From: Hymenolepis diminuta
Taxonomy: Eukaryota > Platyhelminthes > Cestoda > Cyclophyllidea > Hymenolepididae
Reading direction: 5' to 3'
NCBI GenBank assembly: GCA_900708905.1
Contig: CAADRB010000004.1
Coordinates: 2,793,685-2,857,684 of the forward strand
Length of the DNA stretch: 64,000 bases
The notes under the pieces are model-generated. The model worked only from the letters and a program-made list of their open reading frames with translations. It ran no database searches and was not told where the DNA came from. A program made the position numbers and the translations under genes. Shown here piece after piece: positions 36,611 through 48,689 of this stretch. The stretch's first letter is position 1. Each line of letters starts with the position of its first letter.

Positions 36611-37139
36611 TCTTGTAGGCAACTGTTTCGCATTAATCATATATTTTAGCCAAATAATCCTTTTTTGGACTTGATTTATGAATAATTCTGCCTTATTTAT
36701 GCTCACTCTTATCCCAAGGGCATTTCTAGGCACTAAAGCTTTAGTCTGAATTCATACGCATTATATATATTTCTATATGAGATAGAACATATACATTGTT
36801 TTTTTTCTTGTATAGAACATCAAAAGCAACAAATTTAAAATAGATTTGGATTTAAAATATTTCAATTTGAGTGCATAAACCAGAGGATAAACTCTTTTTT
36901 TCAGATATAGATAATACATAGGGGAGGTAATAGGCAGACAGATATGCGAATGCAGATAATAATATGAAATTTTGAATCAATAATATTACACCCTTAAAAC
37001 GAAAGAACAAATCTTAGCTCCTGCCAGCTAACTGCTTTGCAATTTTGAAAATTGGACGGACGCAACCATCCCATCCTTGTGAAATTCCAGATTTAACTGC
37101 CAAATTCATATCAGGAAACTTCCCAAGCCTATTATGAAA

Positions 37140-37390
37140 GTGTTCACACCACTAGACTTGGGTAGATGGAAGATATCCTGAAGCTGCTCTTACACGAGGC
37201 TCGCATTCTACCACATTTCTTGTTGACCTGAGTTAAGTAATTCAGTTGGCTACTAACGTCACTGTATGTGCACCGATGTACATCAATCTCGTGACCTCTG
37301 ACTTGTGTGACGTATACAATGAAGAGAGCGCCACCGGTTCGCAGGTTCAAGTGCACGGTTTCTATTACTATAAATTGAAAAAATAACTAG
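37140..37390 (-). repeat. tRNA-derived SINE-like repeat E, copy with head
   Basis: The minus strand carries 'ccggtggcgctc' (A-box-like), then 'acaagtcagaggtcacgaga' and 'ttgatgtacatcgg' (B-box-like region and its downstream motif), then a body containing 'ttaactcagg' before diverging. The head matches the 39.3 kb copy block for block. Confidence 0.55.
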
Positions 37391-37394
37391 TTCA

Positions 37395-38325
37395 TTAGAC
37401 AATCTCTTATGAAAATAAAAATGAAACCAACTTTACATCTTGAAAAATCGTCATTCTGCAACATTGTTAAATAAATTTCAAGCGAACATATTGCTCTCGA
37501 ATATTGAAAGCGCCGAATTTTCAAAGACGAAAAGGAATGGAATCTATACTCTTCAGGACAAAATTCTCGAATTTCGCTCATCTCTCCCCTCCTCCCCCTC
37601 TCCGTATTCAATTTAATCTCCATTTTCAATTCATGTCTTTGATAAGTTTTCTGATCAACTGAACTTAATAAATTGAGACATTCCCAGATATATAAGCTAG
37701 AGTGTAAGTCTCATGTACAAATTCTCTGAAGAAATTGAATATAAGATAGAATGCGAATATGAACAGGGTATACGAATGAGTTTTGAGAAATGCAATAATT
37801 CGTCAGGTGAGTAAATGAATTGAGGCTTATATTAATCGCGAATGCGGACACCTGCAAGGATTATTCAAATGTGAAATTATTGGCTTATCGAAGCTTTTTT
37901 GAAGTTAGATAAAGTAAATTTGTTCCATACGTAGCTGGATTTTTTCTCTCTTACTTATTATCTTGCTAAATACTCATAATTCCAAACACTCTTTCTTCTA
38001 ACTATCATTCCTAATTTACAAACTCAGAATAGCAATAAGAATATAGCAGTAAAACAGTGAAAACTGATGTTCTGCTCTTATTTGTTGTCTATTCAATAGC
38101 ATAAAGGCTCAAAAATGCATGAGATAACGAAGACAAGTTCCATGCTCGTTGTAGGGAAGCATTTATCAGTACTCGTCTAGAGTAGAGAACAATCATCCTG
38201 ACTCATCCTTATAAAACTTGACTTTCTAATAACTCTCATTTTTAATATGTGCAGTTAATTATGTCACTTGCTATAACATAACCAGTTAGAGACCTTTTCA
38301 CTATGCAATGCTGTGTTTTTAATGT
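37395..38325. other. Unassigned stretch
   Basis: No gene recognised. An 80-codon minus frame (37387-37629) has no domain. C/T-rich sequence near 37580-37610. Confidence 0.35.
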
Positions 38326-38329
38326 CATT

Positions 38330-38690
38330 GCTAGTCTAATTAACCTGCTAATATCCCTAAAACGTTACTGACTACGCAATGACTCAATTAACTCAAGTGC
38401 TATGTGTATCGCTGACATGAACTCGCCCAGACGCTCAGAGATCATGTCCTGAAAATGGAGTTTTGAAACCTTTGAAACCTTTGTGGTTTATTGCCCCCAT
38501 GAGAAAGTGGACAACTCAGTGCCTCCGGGATTCGTCTTGACTTCATGATGTATGCCTTTACGCCCCCTACTTCACAACTTACATGTTTCGCACAATTAGA
38601 TCCATTACCACGTCTAAAACTCGTAACAATTTTAGGCATTGTCATGGAAAATAACAATAATAAATTATCTTTCACAAGGTGTTCGGAATC
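38330..38690 (+). repeat. R1 repeat, subfamily C, with tail
   Basis: The reverse complement reads 'acatgatctctgagcgtctg', 'ggcgagttcatgtcagcgat', 'acttgagttaattgagtcat'. On the plus strand it goes on through 'catgagaaagtggacaactc' to 'gtcatggaaaataacaataa'. The overlapping frames on both strands here are the repeat read through. Confidence 0.65.
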
Positions 38691-39224
38691 CGTGACCTTC
38701 GGCTTGATAGACTTGCACCCTGACCGTAAATCAGAAAATGAGTTGAAGTACGCACAAATAACAAATGCCTTCTAGGCTCGTTATTTAGAATTGTTTTAAT
38801 AAGATTAAAACGTACGAGAATAGAATTCAATGTATAAGTGACTAATAACGCAGAAATTAGCATAAGCGGTACTGAAATTGGACAGGGTGAAAGTACAAAT
38901 TCAAGTATTCAGCGTGTCCAATATATTGGCCATTTCATATGGCAATAGTGTTGGATGAAATGGTACTTGTCATACAGACTGAAACCCTTGTCAGTCACCT
39001 AAAATGCTAAAATTGATACCACTTATTCTCAATCACTTTTAACACCAGTAATTGGCCACACAAAACTTTCAGAATCAAGAACTTATAACCTATGAGTTCG
39101 CAGTGAACATAGAGACAGTTTACCGAACCACTGACTTCGAAACAGTGTGTCATTATGAGCTTTCTCATATGGTTGGTAATTAACATATTACTCAATGTAA
39201 CACCAGCCTTATAAATAGGTCCAA

Positions 39225-39445
39225 AGCATATTCAGGAAAGCGCTTTCGAACACTCGGATAGAAGGATTGTACCACAGAATCTCTTTGTGAGAAACTTTAA
39301 TTCTCCTACCCCATTATTACCACGACTTAACCAGTGCGGTTTGCCATTCTGCCCATTGGCTTTCCCCCGATGGACATCGAAATCGTGGCGTCTGACATTA
39401 TAGACGAGCACATTAACAACTGCGCCATCGAGCTTTATTGCTAGT
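39225..39445 (-). repeat. tRNA-derived SINE-like repeat E, best copy
   Basis: The minus strand shows a tRNA-like head: 'gatggcgcagttgttaatgt' (A box TGGCGCAGTTG-like) and 'cgccacgatttcgatgtcc' (B-box-like), about 35 bases apart, followed by 'gggcagaatggcaaaccgca', 'ctggttaagtcgtggtaa' and the end 'gaaagcgctttcctgaatat'. This arrangement is that expected for an RNA polymerase III-derived SINE. The open frame here is not a gene. Confidence 0.65.
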
Positions 39446-39449
39446 AGCA

Positions 39450-42030
39450 TTACCCTTGACAAAGCAAAAAGGCATTTGGAATAATTAACCAAGTAACATT
39501 GTCCAAGTCGGTTAAAATTCAGCATATCCCAAAGGTTTTACTTCACTGAATTCTGGGTTCAAAGTGTTGTCTGAATTTTGCTCAAGAGATCGGTGTCAAT
39601 TTATTAAGATTGGATCTTCTGCAATATAGTCTATTGTGAATAGTCTATTCACACATTCATTCCTCTCATAATCGATTTTTCGCTCCAAAATGATGTGATG
39701 ATTTCAATCCTACCGAGCGACTCCACCCATCATATGATTGTCTATATTCTGCATGCCCTATTGTCTGCTCCTGTCACTCAATATTCGTCATCAAAATGGG
39801 ATCGTTTTCCGGCTTCTTAGTGGCTATACAATGAGCACATTCTATCTCCTGTATAAGTACACGAGCATGAGCATACGCCCGTTTAACCCCGTTTATAATT
39901 ATTCATATTAACAGTGCCACTTATTTATTTTTGTGTTATTATTATTCCATGCATTCTCTGTGTTATTTAACTCCCTAGAATTTTATTCTATTTATATCAG
40001 GGTATATAAAGCCTATGCTACTATTATGTGAGATTTGGAGAGGAAAATTCTTAATATTTCAATCTACCTCCAGCAAACTTCAAAATACAGCACCCCCTCC
40101 AAAGTCCACACTTCAGAATTTATCTTCTGGAATATTTACAGGTATGGTTGAGGTCAGAATTCAGTATATTATTATTTGGATAATGCATAATCTGATTACC
40201 TGATCTGAATATCTATTCCAATCTGATTACCTGTAAGATTATGCTGAGCGGTTTCTTAAGCCCATCTTGCTAAATATCTAACTCTTCTGACTATTTCCAA
40301 TATTCGATTGCAAAATATCTATAAACACCGACATTAACATTAATAATCTAGGGATATCCTTCCCATACTAGATGAATAAACGATCTAAACCCGAATTGTG
40401 TATTTCCGCCTTACAATTGAATCCCATACACTCCCTTTAATACACCGGAACTAGTAACTATCGTAGATTAATCATGTACCATCTAATAAGACTAGAAATG
40501 TGGGAAATAGGGAGAAGTGGAAGGGGTGGAGTGAAGTTCAACAAGACATAAGCACGCCATGTTCGGATAGTAATGCAACGCACACATAAACATTCCATTA
40601 TATCCTCCCTTCATTTCTGAAGTGTAAACTAAATTTTAGGGAACTTTTAAATTTTTCATTTAGTAATTAGCTAGTTCGTTTCAATTGTTTTTACATTGCC
40701 AGTGGCAACTTGTGCACAAGCAGTATTCGAGGTCGCTATGTTTGCAATACAAAGTAAGCAAACACAAATAAGTAATTCAAGATTGTAATTCACCGGTGGC
40801 CATTAACATATTGAGAGCTCCTCGAACTTCTGCCGCCATTTTACTACCACTAACACTATTTACACTTACAAATAAAACACATCATTTTGTGATGCACAAG
40901 GTGCTACACGTTTTTAAAGGACTATGTAAATAAAAGATGAGTAGTTGCTTTTCGAAGTCTATCTTAGAGTAAGTAGAAATGTTTGAGATATTAACTTCCT
41001 TCTCTTCAATTATCAATATAATTCGAGAGTAGAAATGAGCCAAAAACCAACACACAGGTAATTCCAGTATGATTCTATTCTGCAGAAAACAAGAAAAAAA
41101 CGTCAGAATGACAAAGAACTATTGTACAAACATTTACTTAATTATCTACTTCATTAATTGATTAAATTTGAAGATTTCGAAGAATGAGATATAGTTTAAG
41201 TTGCAGGCTTTATATTGATGACTTTTGTAGCTTAATACTTCTGAGAGGATTCTGTTGGGCTGGAGTTCATACTTGAAGACGATTACACTAAACTGAAAGT
41301 TTGAACTCGATTGTTTTTCACAAATGAACTCAAATTATTTCACGGCAGAAGAATTCGTACATATGGATTTGATAGTTTTAAAAAAGATTAATGACACCAC
41401 TCCCATATTTGGAGCTATTATTTTATAAAAGCTAAACACGTATCACTTTAACTCAGCTCTATTGAACAAAAGGTGACCGACCAAGATGACCTAAGGGGAC
41501 CTTTAAAGTGAGCGTTGATATCTATTGTGAGGTATTCAGGTTCCCAGAGTATGGTTCCATGTTTCCCTTGGCTTCGTTTCGAGAATTCCATTGGGACTCG
41601 AATATGATTAATCTCGGTCATCTGGTCAAATATTTGTAATTGACACAATATGCAAAGAAGTAGCCTAGTAAAGATATAGTATCTTTGGGTTTTTGAGCGT
41701 AGTTCACAAAGTATTACACATTTCATGATTACAGATAGAAATTTTCTTATGAAATTAAGAATAAAGAAACACAATTGCAACCGTTCTCTGCAGTTTAATC
41801 AGTGTGTATGAGAAATAGGTGAAATCGTCTGAAATAGTGCTCAGTGCACCGATTTTTCGTAAATGTGTGTGAGGCAAGAGGGTACTGGCAAAATAGACCA
41901 CCATAAATCCGTAGACAGTCTTCCGATTGACAGGCTGTTCTTTGAATGACTGTTATGAAAATGATGACTGCGAGGATATATGAAACAATGTCCGAAAGAT
42001 AAGAATATTTAAACGCATCCTGAGAATTGG
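39450..42030. other. Unassigned stretch
   Basis: Mostly AT-rich, with a small GC-richer patch near 39700-39890. A local direct repeat 'aatctgattacctg' occurs near 40188 and 40220. The 110-codon minus frame at 41448-41780 has no recognisable domain and is of chance length. Confidence 0.35.
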
Positions 42031-42039
42031 AAAACTTGA

Positions 42040-42215
42040 AAATGCAGAAATCTCAAAGATTTCAGGGTTTTTTAATTCTTTGATTTACCCTCCTCCTTGA
42101 GCCCGTCAGACATACTTTGAATTGCTTTTACTGCCCTTTAGCTTAGATGCTATCCATGATTATAAATTCCGCTTGCTTCGATAAAAATAATAGTAATTAA
42201 TAATAGTCCACTGAT
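42040..42215 (+). repeat. R1 3' end fragment
   Basis: 'aattctttgatttaccctcc', 'tccttgag', 'ttgcttttactgccc', 'atgattataaattccgcttg' and the tail 'aataatagtaattaataata' match the terminal third of R1. There is no core upstream. Confidence 0.45.
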
Positions 42216-42219
42216 ATTA

Positions 42220-43420
42220 CTCTATTTATAACAATCAAAAGTAAAAATTTTCTGAATTCAACCGTTATATCTACAGTCACGTGTCAGGCTAAAACGGAGA
42301 AAGAGCGGAGAAAGAATAGCAACAATTAGTAAAAATTGCGAGCATAAACGGTTTTAAAATTGCCATCAGATTTTTAAATAACGGCCATAATATATGAATT
42401 TGTGGAAAGAGAGTTCTGCTACCATGCAGACTATTATCTATTCACTCAATTCCTAATTTGATATGCATGAACCATCTCCTACGTACTCTAGTGGGTTTGC
42501 CATGCTTTGCATTTTTTGCAAATTACCAAACTGATTATCACCTCCAGCAAATGTATTTTTATTTCCCCAAACCACATTCTCTGCTCATTTGAGGTAGCGA
42601 ATGCATGTGACTGATTTTTAATTAGATGCAGTTCTAATACAAAAATGGGTGTTGATGGCTTCTATCGATTTTCAAAAACTATTGATTTTAATAATGTTTC
42701 TATTGCTCTTTAGAATTGAGTGCAAGAGATACTATTTTGACATAAATTTGTCATAGTTCGACACTATTGCTTGAGGAATCGAAAGACAGACTTAAGGCTC
42801 ACTAAATATCACGAGAAAGGCAACCTTAAGACTATCCCATCGCAGAGCCGTGGCATTTGAAGAGCCAACTTAGCGGATTTCTCATAAAAATTCCTCGGCC
42901 AAGTTTAAACGGAAAAGACTAGGCCTTTGAATTACCATAAAAGTGTCTCTAAACCTTTTTTTAGGTCATCAGTTATCAATAAGGAATAGGAAAATTTGAC
43001 AAAGTTGAATAAATTAAAATGCAAACGCAGTTATCGGTCTTGTCGGACAGTCTTTGTCAAACATCCACCAATGTTTATTCTCATTTCTAATAATATAAAT
43101 TCCCATCTCAGATAAATTTAAATAAAAATGGTGAAGTATGGAGCAGCCAGCTGTGAGCCGATGCTCGCAGAAAAGAAAGCAGTGTTATTGCACTAGCGAC
43201 GGGATCACTAGCACCCAAAAAGAAATTCCACTATCTTATAACGGAAAAAAGGATCAGAATGGCATTCATTACATTGATTTCAGATTCAATGCCGATATCT
43301 TTAAAGGATTTTGAAAAATCGACAGCTCAGCGCAGAAGAAAAAATCCGAATCCTGTGAACCAAATCCCCTTTCCCTTTCCCATAAATATAACCTCACCGC
43401 TATAAATAGTATATTTATAA
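42220..43420. other. Unassigned stretch
   Basis: No gene or clear repeat copy. 'tttttttaggtcatcag' near 42955 weakly recalls the R1 D block. Confidence 0.35.
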
Positions 43421-43424
43421 TTAC

Positions 43425-43510
43425 TGACATTATTATTATCCACGCGAGATCAAAAATTTTACAATTTTTAATCATGGGATGAAAGAAGCGATTTAAGCAA
43501 TGTCAGAGAG
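43425..43510 (-). repeat. R1-like 3' end with (ATT)n tail
   Basis: The plus strand shows 'acattattattatccacg', then 'caaaaattttacaattttta' and 'catgggatgaaag', matching the tail-proximal end of R1 at 7.6, 15.3 and 21.3 kb. It lies about 0.9 kb 3' of the minus-strand reverse transcriptase remnant, so both could belong to one element. The intervening DNA does not match the R1 core well. Confidence 0.4.
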
Positions 43511-44130
43511 TTTCTGTGGTAAGGTGAGAATCAAGTGTAATTGCATCTAGACTCTGAAATCCTCAGGTTGCCAGAATTTTGATTTCCTTCAATGGTGCTT
43601 TAAATTATCATCGCTACATTGAAATTTCGAGTGGAATATTTTTAAATGATTTCATAATCACCCTCTTTTTACAAAGCTCTTGTAACAGCCATCCACTGGG
43701 CAAGAAGTTCTATCAGTTTGTGGAATGTTTGTATTTTGATGATGATGATCTACTTGGCAGTGTCTTCTCATCTTACACGGTTTCACAGAAATTTGACGCC
43801 GAACGTCCATTTAGACTATTTCACTTTTCCTCACAACTTTTTTTTAATGTTTGATATTTCAGTAAGTGCAGGATAGATTTCTTATTAGGATTCTGCATTC
43901 AAAGGGAACCCCGTTTCTCACCGAATACCTGTTTCACATCTGAATTGGGCTGGCTCAGCCAGCTCTTCGTGTGAGAGACCTTTAGATTTTCTCAATTTTG
44001 CTAATAGGAAATTTAATAAAAGTTTAGCTATTGTATCGCTTTTTTTGAGCAGACTTACCCAAAGGTTAAGCTTCCGGTTCTGTAATTGCGAAGCAAAGTT
44101 TCTCTAATAAAATTTTTCTGACAGCACTGT

Positions 44131-44365
44131 CGTCTGCTTAAAGATCTAACATCATCTGTCAAGCTGTTTTTTGAACATCTTCCATTTGTCATCACCCACC
44201 TTTCAATAGACAATGGTAGACAAACCGTAAGGGAAGATGAGGACTCCTCTAGTTGGAGATTTGACTGTTTCAGATCTGAACCTACGTACATCCAGGAAGT
44301 TTTTAATACGCCATTTTCCATGGCGGATTTGCCTTGTCTTAATTTGGATCTCCGTAGAAGTTTTT
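44131..44365 (+). other. Open stretch after an acceptor-like site (weak exon candidate)
   Basis: A pyrimidine-rich 'tttttctgacag' precedes an open plus-strand frame of about 77 codons beginning HCRLLKDLTSSVK. A donor-like 'gtaagg' lies near 44227. The opposite strand is also open (44055-44321). It is immediately downstream of a minus-strand RT remnant, so it may simply be part of that element. No domain recognised. Confidence 0.12.
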
Positions 44366-44389
44366 AAACCTATTCTATCAAATTAATGA

Positions 44390-44885
44390 TAAGACATAAG
44401 TCGTCTACAAATTCTAAATACCCTCAGTGACCACTCATATCCTACAGAATTAAAAAAATCTGACTTCCAGGTCCTCTCAGGTTGCATAAACTTCCTCTAA
44501 TATAATCTGGAATACTACGTTAAAGAACATGGGACCCTCTTTCATTCCCTGCCTGGCGTCCCTTTCCACTAGAAAATACTTCACTTGAGGCCTTCTAGTT
44601 TCCATTAGTAACCTTCTATGTTGACTGTTATGCAGTTAACGTCCATGTCAACTGATTTTAAATTGAAGGAGTTGACTATGTTCCAGTGAAGATTTAGTTT
44701 ACACTGTCTTGAAAAATCGTAAATATGGGCAGTAAATCAAAAGCCTTTCTTAAGTCAACAAAGATAAGTACTGCTCTACAATGCCGACGGACAAATTTCT
44801 GAATTACTGTTCTTATTATCAAAGATGACCTGTCATGTGGACATTCTAATAAGAAATCGATGCTGCGTAATTATAAGTTAAAATT
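44390..44885 (-). pseudogene. Non-LTR retrotransposon reverse transcriptase remnant
   Basis: Three reverse-transcriptase blocks are readable on the minus strand, in the right order but in shifted frames. First, DRSSLIIRTVIQKF followed by the catalytic block A FVDLRKAFD (44736-44762). Second, a block B of the form RQGMKEGPMFFNVVF (about 44510-44560). Third, the catalytic block C EFVDDLCLI (about 44390-44415). Stops and frame changes separate them, so no enzyme can be made. The active-site aspartates (FVDLRKAFD; VDD) survive. The clade cannot be fixed by eye. Endonuclease and ORF1 were not found. Confidence 0.8.
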
Positions 44886-44999
44886 ATCATTAATAAAATG
44901 GGATTCCGCGCTTACAACAATTACATGTTACAAAATCTTAAAGAAAAGCATAAAAAAGACATTTTCCTCTGAACGAAAAAGATGATCGCCATGTTATCC

Positions 45000-46800
45000 A
45001 TTTCCTTTCCCTAGTATAGATATTGAAATATATCCTCTAAATTTTTCTTGTTTAATGGATATGCTCTCTATCATTACCCGCTTCTATCGTGATGTCATCC
45101 TTATGGATTAGTCATATGTAGTAATAATGATAACCATGATTTCAGCTTCGTTAAGTCAAGCTGTCTTGCCTCCTACATAATTGCAAGGGTTACGGTAGCT
45201 ATTTGATCAATACAGATAGACCTAGTTCAAATTCTTAGCTTTTCTCTAAAGATTCTGGTTTGAATTAAACGAGTTACGAAATCGCAGCTCCGTTAATTCA
45301 ATAAATAGGGCTATTGTTATAAACTAAGCTTAACTAATGGATTCTCGAATATGTTTTTATGCGATAGTCAGAGAGAGAGAGAGAGTGAGTGAGTGAGAGA
45401 CCTAGTTCGGTATGTTTATATTAGAGTATATCAACATAGAAGTGGTTGTGCAGAACGCGAATGTATGTGTGTTTATGTGGGGGTCGTTTTTCGATTAACA
45501 ATGCATTAGACCAGGCACTCATATACACCGTGTGCTTACTTCCGCAAATATAATAACAGATAGCTTTTGTACTAATGCTGCTATTTACGAAAGGTGTCGT
45601 GATTCATACCCGACGAAAAACAGCTTATAATGAAACGGCGTCAAATGGGGAAGGTTGAATCAAGTCATCATTGATGTTGCATAATTCCAAATATTTAAGT
45701 TACTCCATCACTCAATGGTGGTGTGAACTGCGTTTCTGCTCTTCCTCTAAATAAGGTCTAGGGAGTCTGTACTAGGAAGGATCAGACTTTTTATTTCCTA
45801 ATTTGTATACAATATGATTTTCAGAAAAAAAGTGGATATATTTGGGTAAGTGGGAAAAAGGGTTTGGCGTTCTAATGTTACTATCCAGTGCCTGTCTAGG
45901 TTACTCATCAGAATTTAGTATGCCTTTCATCAAAGGCATCTGGAAGATAAATCATTTGGGTTTTAATATGTCAGGATTTAGAGTGAAATTTTGATAGATT
46001 ACAGATTAATCACCCTTGTCAATTATGAAATTTGAAACACCCTAAAATAGGGTTTTGAAGTCATTAGATTTCTTTAACTACAAAAAGTACCTAGATAGTT
46101 CCCTCTAGTATTAATAGACATTTGGCTAAGCACAAAAGAGAGACTGCAATCACATTCCACTGGCAATTTCAAGCTACACTAAAGGAAATAACCTAACTGG
46201 CATATTATTACCAGTGTTTTTGGAATTGTAAATTCCTAGATTCGCATTTGCTGAACATTTTCCATGCTGATTAATTACTCAGAAGTGCCAATATCAGGGA
46301 TAACTAGTTATTAAGTCCCACAATTTAATTATCCATTCCCTCTATACAATGGCGGTTTAAAAAGGCTTGGCTTTGATAAATAATGTTGAGGAATATTGTA
46401 TTCAAGACTCATTCTGAGGCCTCTTAGTGGGTAACTCGTAACTTGACATTGTTCAACCACCTTTATGAATATAGTCAGTCTTTGAATGCAGGTAGTTAAA
46501 TACCGAACTCAAGGTCTCTAACCTGATTAGTAGCGTAAAGTTTCAATTACTCAAATCCAAAAGAGAAAGAGGGTAGAATAAATGCAAAACAAAAATGATT
46601 CATGTCAAAACGAAGGTACCTGACTTATATTTGCAAAATGGGCATAGCTTATTAGCACTTATACTGTTTAACCAGAATTGTAGTGTTGAGGAACTTCATT
46701 CTCAAGACCAAGTACAGAGAAACATTAATCGGGAAATCTGTCACCTGAATAACGAATTCTTCTCACAGAATTTGGACGAATGCCGTTTAGGTCTCAAAAA
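45000..46800. other. Mixed region between reverse transcriptase remnants
   Basis: It contains a GA/GTGA tract (45371-45400) and a GC-richer single-copy patch (about 45400-45720) with TG-rich sequence. The rest is unassigned. A 73-codon plus frame (46595-46816) lies directly beside the second RT fragment and may be its non-coding strand. Confidence 0.35.
45371..45400. repeat. (GA)n/(GTGA)n microsatellite
   Basis: GA run merging into GTGA repeats. Confidence 0.85.
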
Positions 46801-46804
46801 TGAG

Positions 46805-47015
46805 CTACTGTGTTGACCGTCTTGCAGTTAACGTTCGTACCAACTAATTTTAAGTTGAACAAAATCAAACATTAAAACAATAGTTCAATACTTTTGATGG
46901 TGTTGTATCAAAGGATACTGTGAAATCAGTTTCTGTCGTTGCAATTTCTTACACAAATCCATCACTCCTCTAAAATGGACGTCCGTTTGAAGTAACATAA
47001 TTCTCCGATTAAAAT
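46805..47015 (-). pseudogene. Second, shorter reverse transcriptase fragment
   Basis: The plus-strand sequence 'tgttgaccgtcttgcagtta' and 'ctaattttaagttgaa' closely matches 'tgttgactgttatgcagtta' and 'ctgattttaaattgaa' at 44621-44667 in the RT remnant. The upstream minus-strand sequence contains a decayed block-A-like FTVSFDT. Only the block A to block B interval is recognisable. Confidence 0.5.
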
Positions 47016-47019
47016 AACG

Positions 47020-47750
47020 ACAGATGACTTCCACTCTGTTCTAATGTGTTCTTTTATGTGCTAGATGATTTCATGCACTATGTTTTTCATAAATATAAAA
47101 AATTATTTAAAAATTAACAATTAATTATTAGAAACCAATCATTATATAGCTACCCAATCTTATTACCTAGCACATTTTCAGCTGTACCATTCCTTCTGCA
47201 ATTAGACGATGTTAAATTTTGAAGTGAATTATGAAATATGGGGATTCAGAAGGGCCCATGAGAGCAAATCTTCCTCCTTAAATCTTCTGTAATAATCATT
47301 CACTTGCCTTGAAAGCTAGGCTTCAACTGGACTCTCTCAATTATTTAATTCATTGACAGTAGTAGGACAAAATGCCATAACCGCAACTGCAGTTATGCAG
47401 AAATTCGACTAAAAATCCTCAATTTGCCTTTCAGCACCTCCCAGTAAATATAAGATTGAAGGCTGTTTTGCCCTTGCAAATTGCATCGTTTTGTCCAAAA
47501 GGGCTAGATATAGTGTTACTTCTCTATACTAAATTGCTAGGGTTAGAAAGTAATCAACTATATCTGAAAAAGAGCATACTGGACCATATCCTGTGCATTA
47601 ATCTTTACAGTATAATATTTAACATTTATTCCACTGTCCCCCTCTTGTCTAGTGCAAAATTATAAATGATAGTGCCAAAATCGACGTAAAAACAATCTGG
47701 TGGTAATATATCACTATCTATATTTACCTTACTAACCAAAAGACATTACA
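47020..47750. other. Unassigned stretch
   Basis: No gene recognised. A 69-codon plus frame (47456-47665) has no domain. Confidence 0.35.
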
Positions 47751-47756
47751 TCCTAA

Positions 47757-47785
47757 GATAGAGAGAGAGAGAGAGAGAGAGAGAC
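47757..47785. repeat. (GA)n microsatellite
   Basis: Uninterrupted GA run of about 28 bases. Confidence 0.9.
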
Positions 47786-47789
47786 TGAA

Positions 47790-48440
47790 TTAACATACCA
47801 TGTTATCTTCCTTTCTACTACAATGCACAATTTTGTTAATCTCCAATTCACACACATATATTTAACTGCGTTTCATTTTCTTTACCTCAAAAAATACAGA
47901 CGTCTTTATTATGAACTGTTGTAAGAGTAGGAAAAAGAAAAAAAGCTGGATGGTTATTGAAACAGCCACTTTTCTCGAGCCATAATTATGTTTGTTGGAC
48001 AAAAAAGGCACAGAGAAAAGTTAATTTTGCTCGCTAGAAGTAGGGGGAGAAGGAAGAGAAGGAGAAAACGAAAAAAGAAAAAAAGAGGGGGTTAAACTTT
48101 TGAGCCAATACTATGTACTATGCCGCTAATATGATATTTGTAAAACGGTATTCGGGAATAAAATTTGGTGCCCTACTGTTGAGATAAAAGGAGGGAGGGA
48201 GGGAGGTAAAGAAACTCGAAGGTGGGAGGGGATTTGGATAGGTAGGAAAATGGGAAGAATAGGTTAATGCCTTTACTGACTTTTTTGCAGAAAATTTATT
48301 CACATAATGTTGTATTTTATGGACAAACATACAACAAATTCGCATGAATGTGTAAATAAATGAAGCCTGCCTTGGATGATTATTGTATGTGCGTTTTCGA
48401 ATTAAATAATCCCTACCCAAATTGCACCCTCTTTCTCATT
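47790..48440. other. Purine-rich single-copy island
   Basis: Long A/G-rich plus-strand stretches (48036-48095 and 48187-48250, including GGAGG repeats) suggest triplex- or regulatory-type sequence. The 100-codon minus frame across it (48118-48420) is proline/serine-rich because of this bias and has no domain. Confidence 0.3.
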
Positions 48441-48689
48441 GTGAAATTTGATATGTCAACAACAAAGGGAGGTCTTTGTGAAGTGACGCAACTAAGTATA
48501 ACTTTAGGAACATTGAAGAATGAATAATGCCTATTAGCGATTGGGTGTCGATAATAATAAGTGGGATTTAGAGAAAAATGTGAAGTTTTGTTCTATGAAA
48601 GCGTGGAGATAAAGAACCGTCGCAAGTTAGTCATCAAAACCAAGAAATTCCACAGAGTAGGATAACTGATTGTACACTGGAGGCATATT

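Noticed and set aside
37335..37356. Plus-strand 'ttcgcaggttcaagtgc' resembling a tRNA T-arm
   Set aside because: The clear family E head is on the minus strand here, and no tRNA cloverleaf can be drawn on the plus strand.
39232..39525. 97-codon minus-strand frame as a gene, with similar frames at 12.0 and 37.2 kb
   Set aside because: The shared peptide-like similarity arises because all three are copies of the SINE-like repeat E.
41448..41780. 110-codon minus-strand frame
   Set aside because: No domain, no splice or promoter context, and a length within chance for 64 kb of AT-rich DNA.
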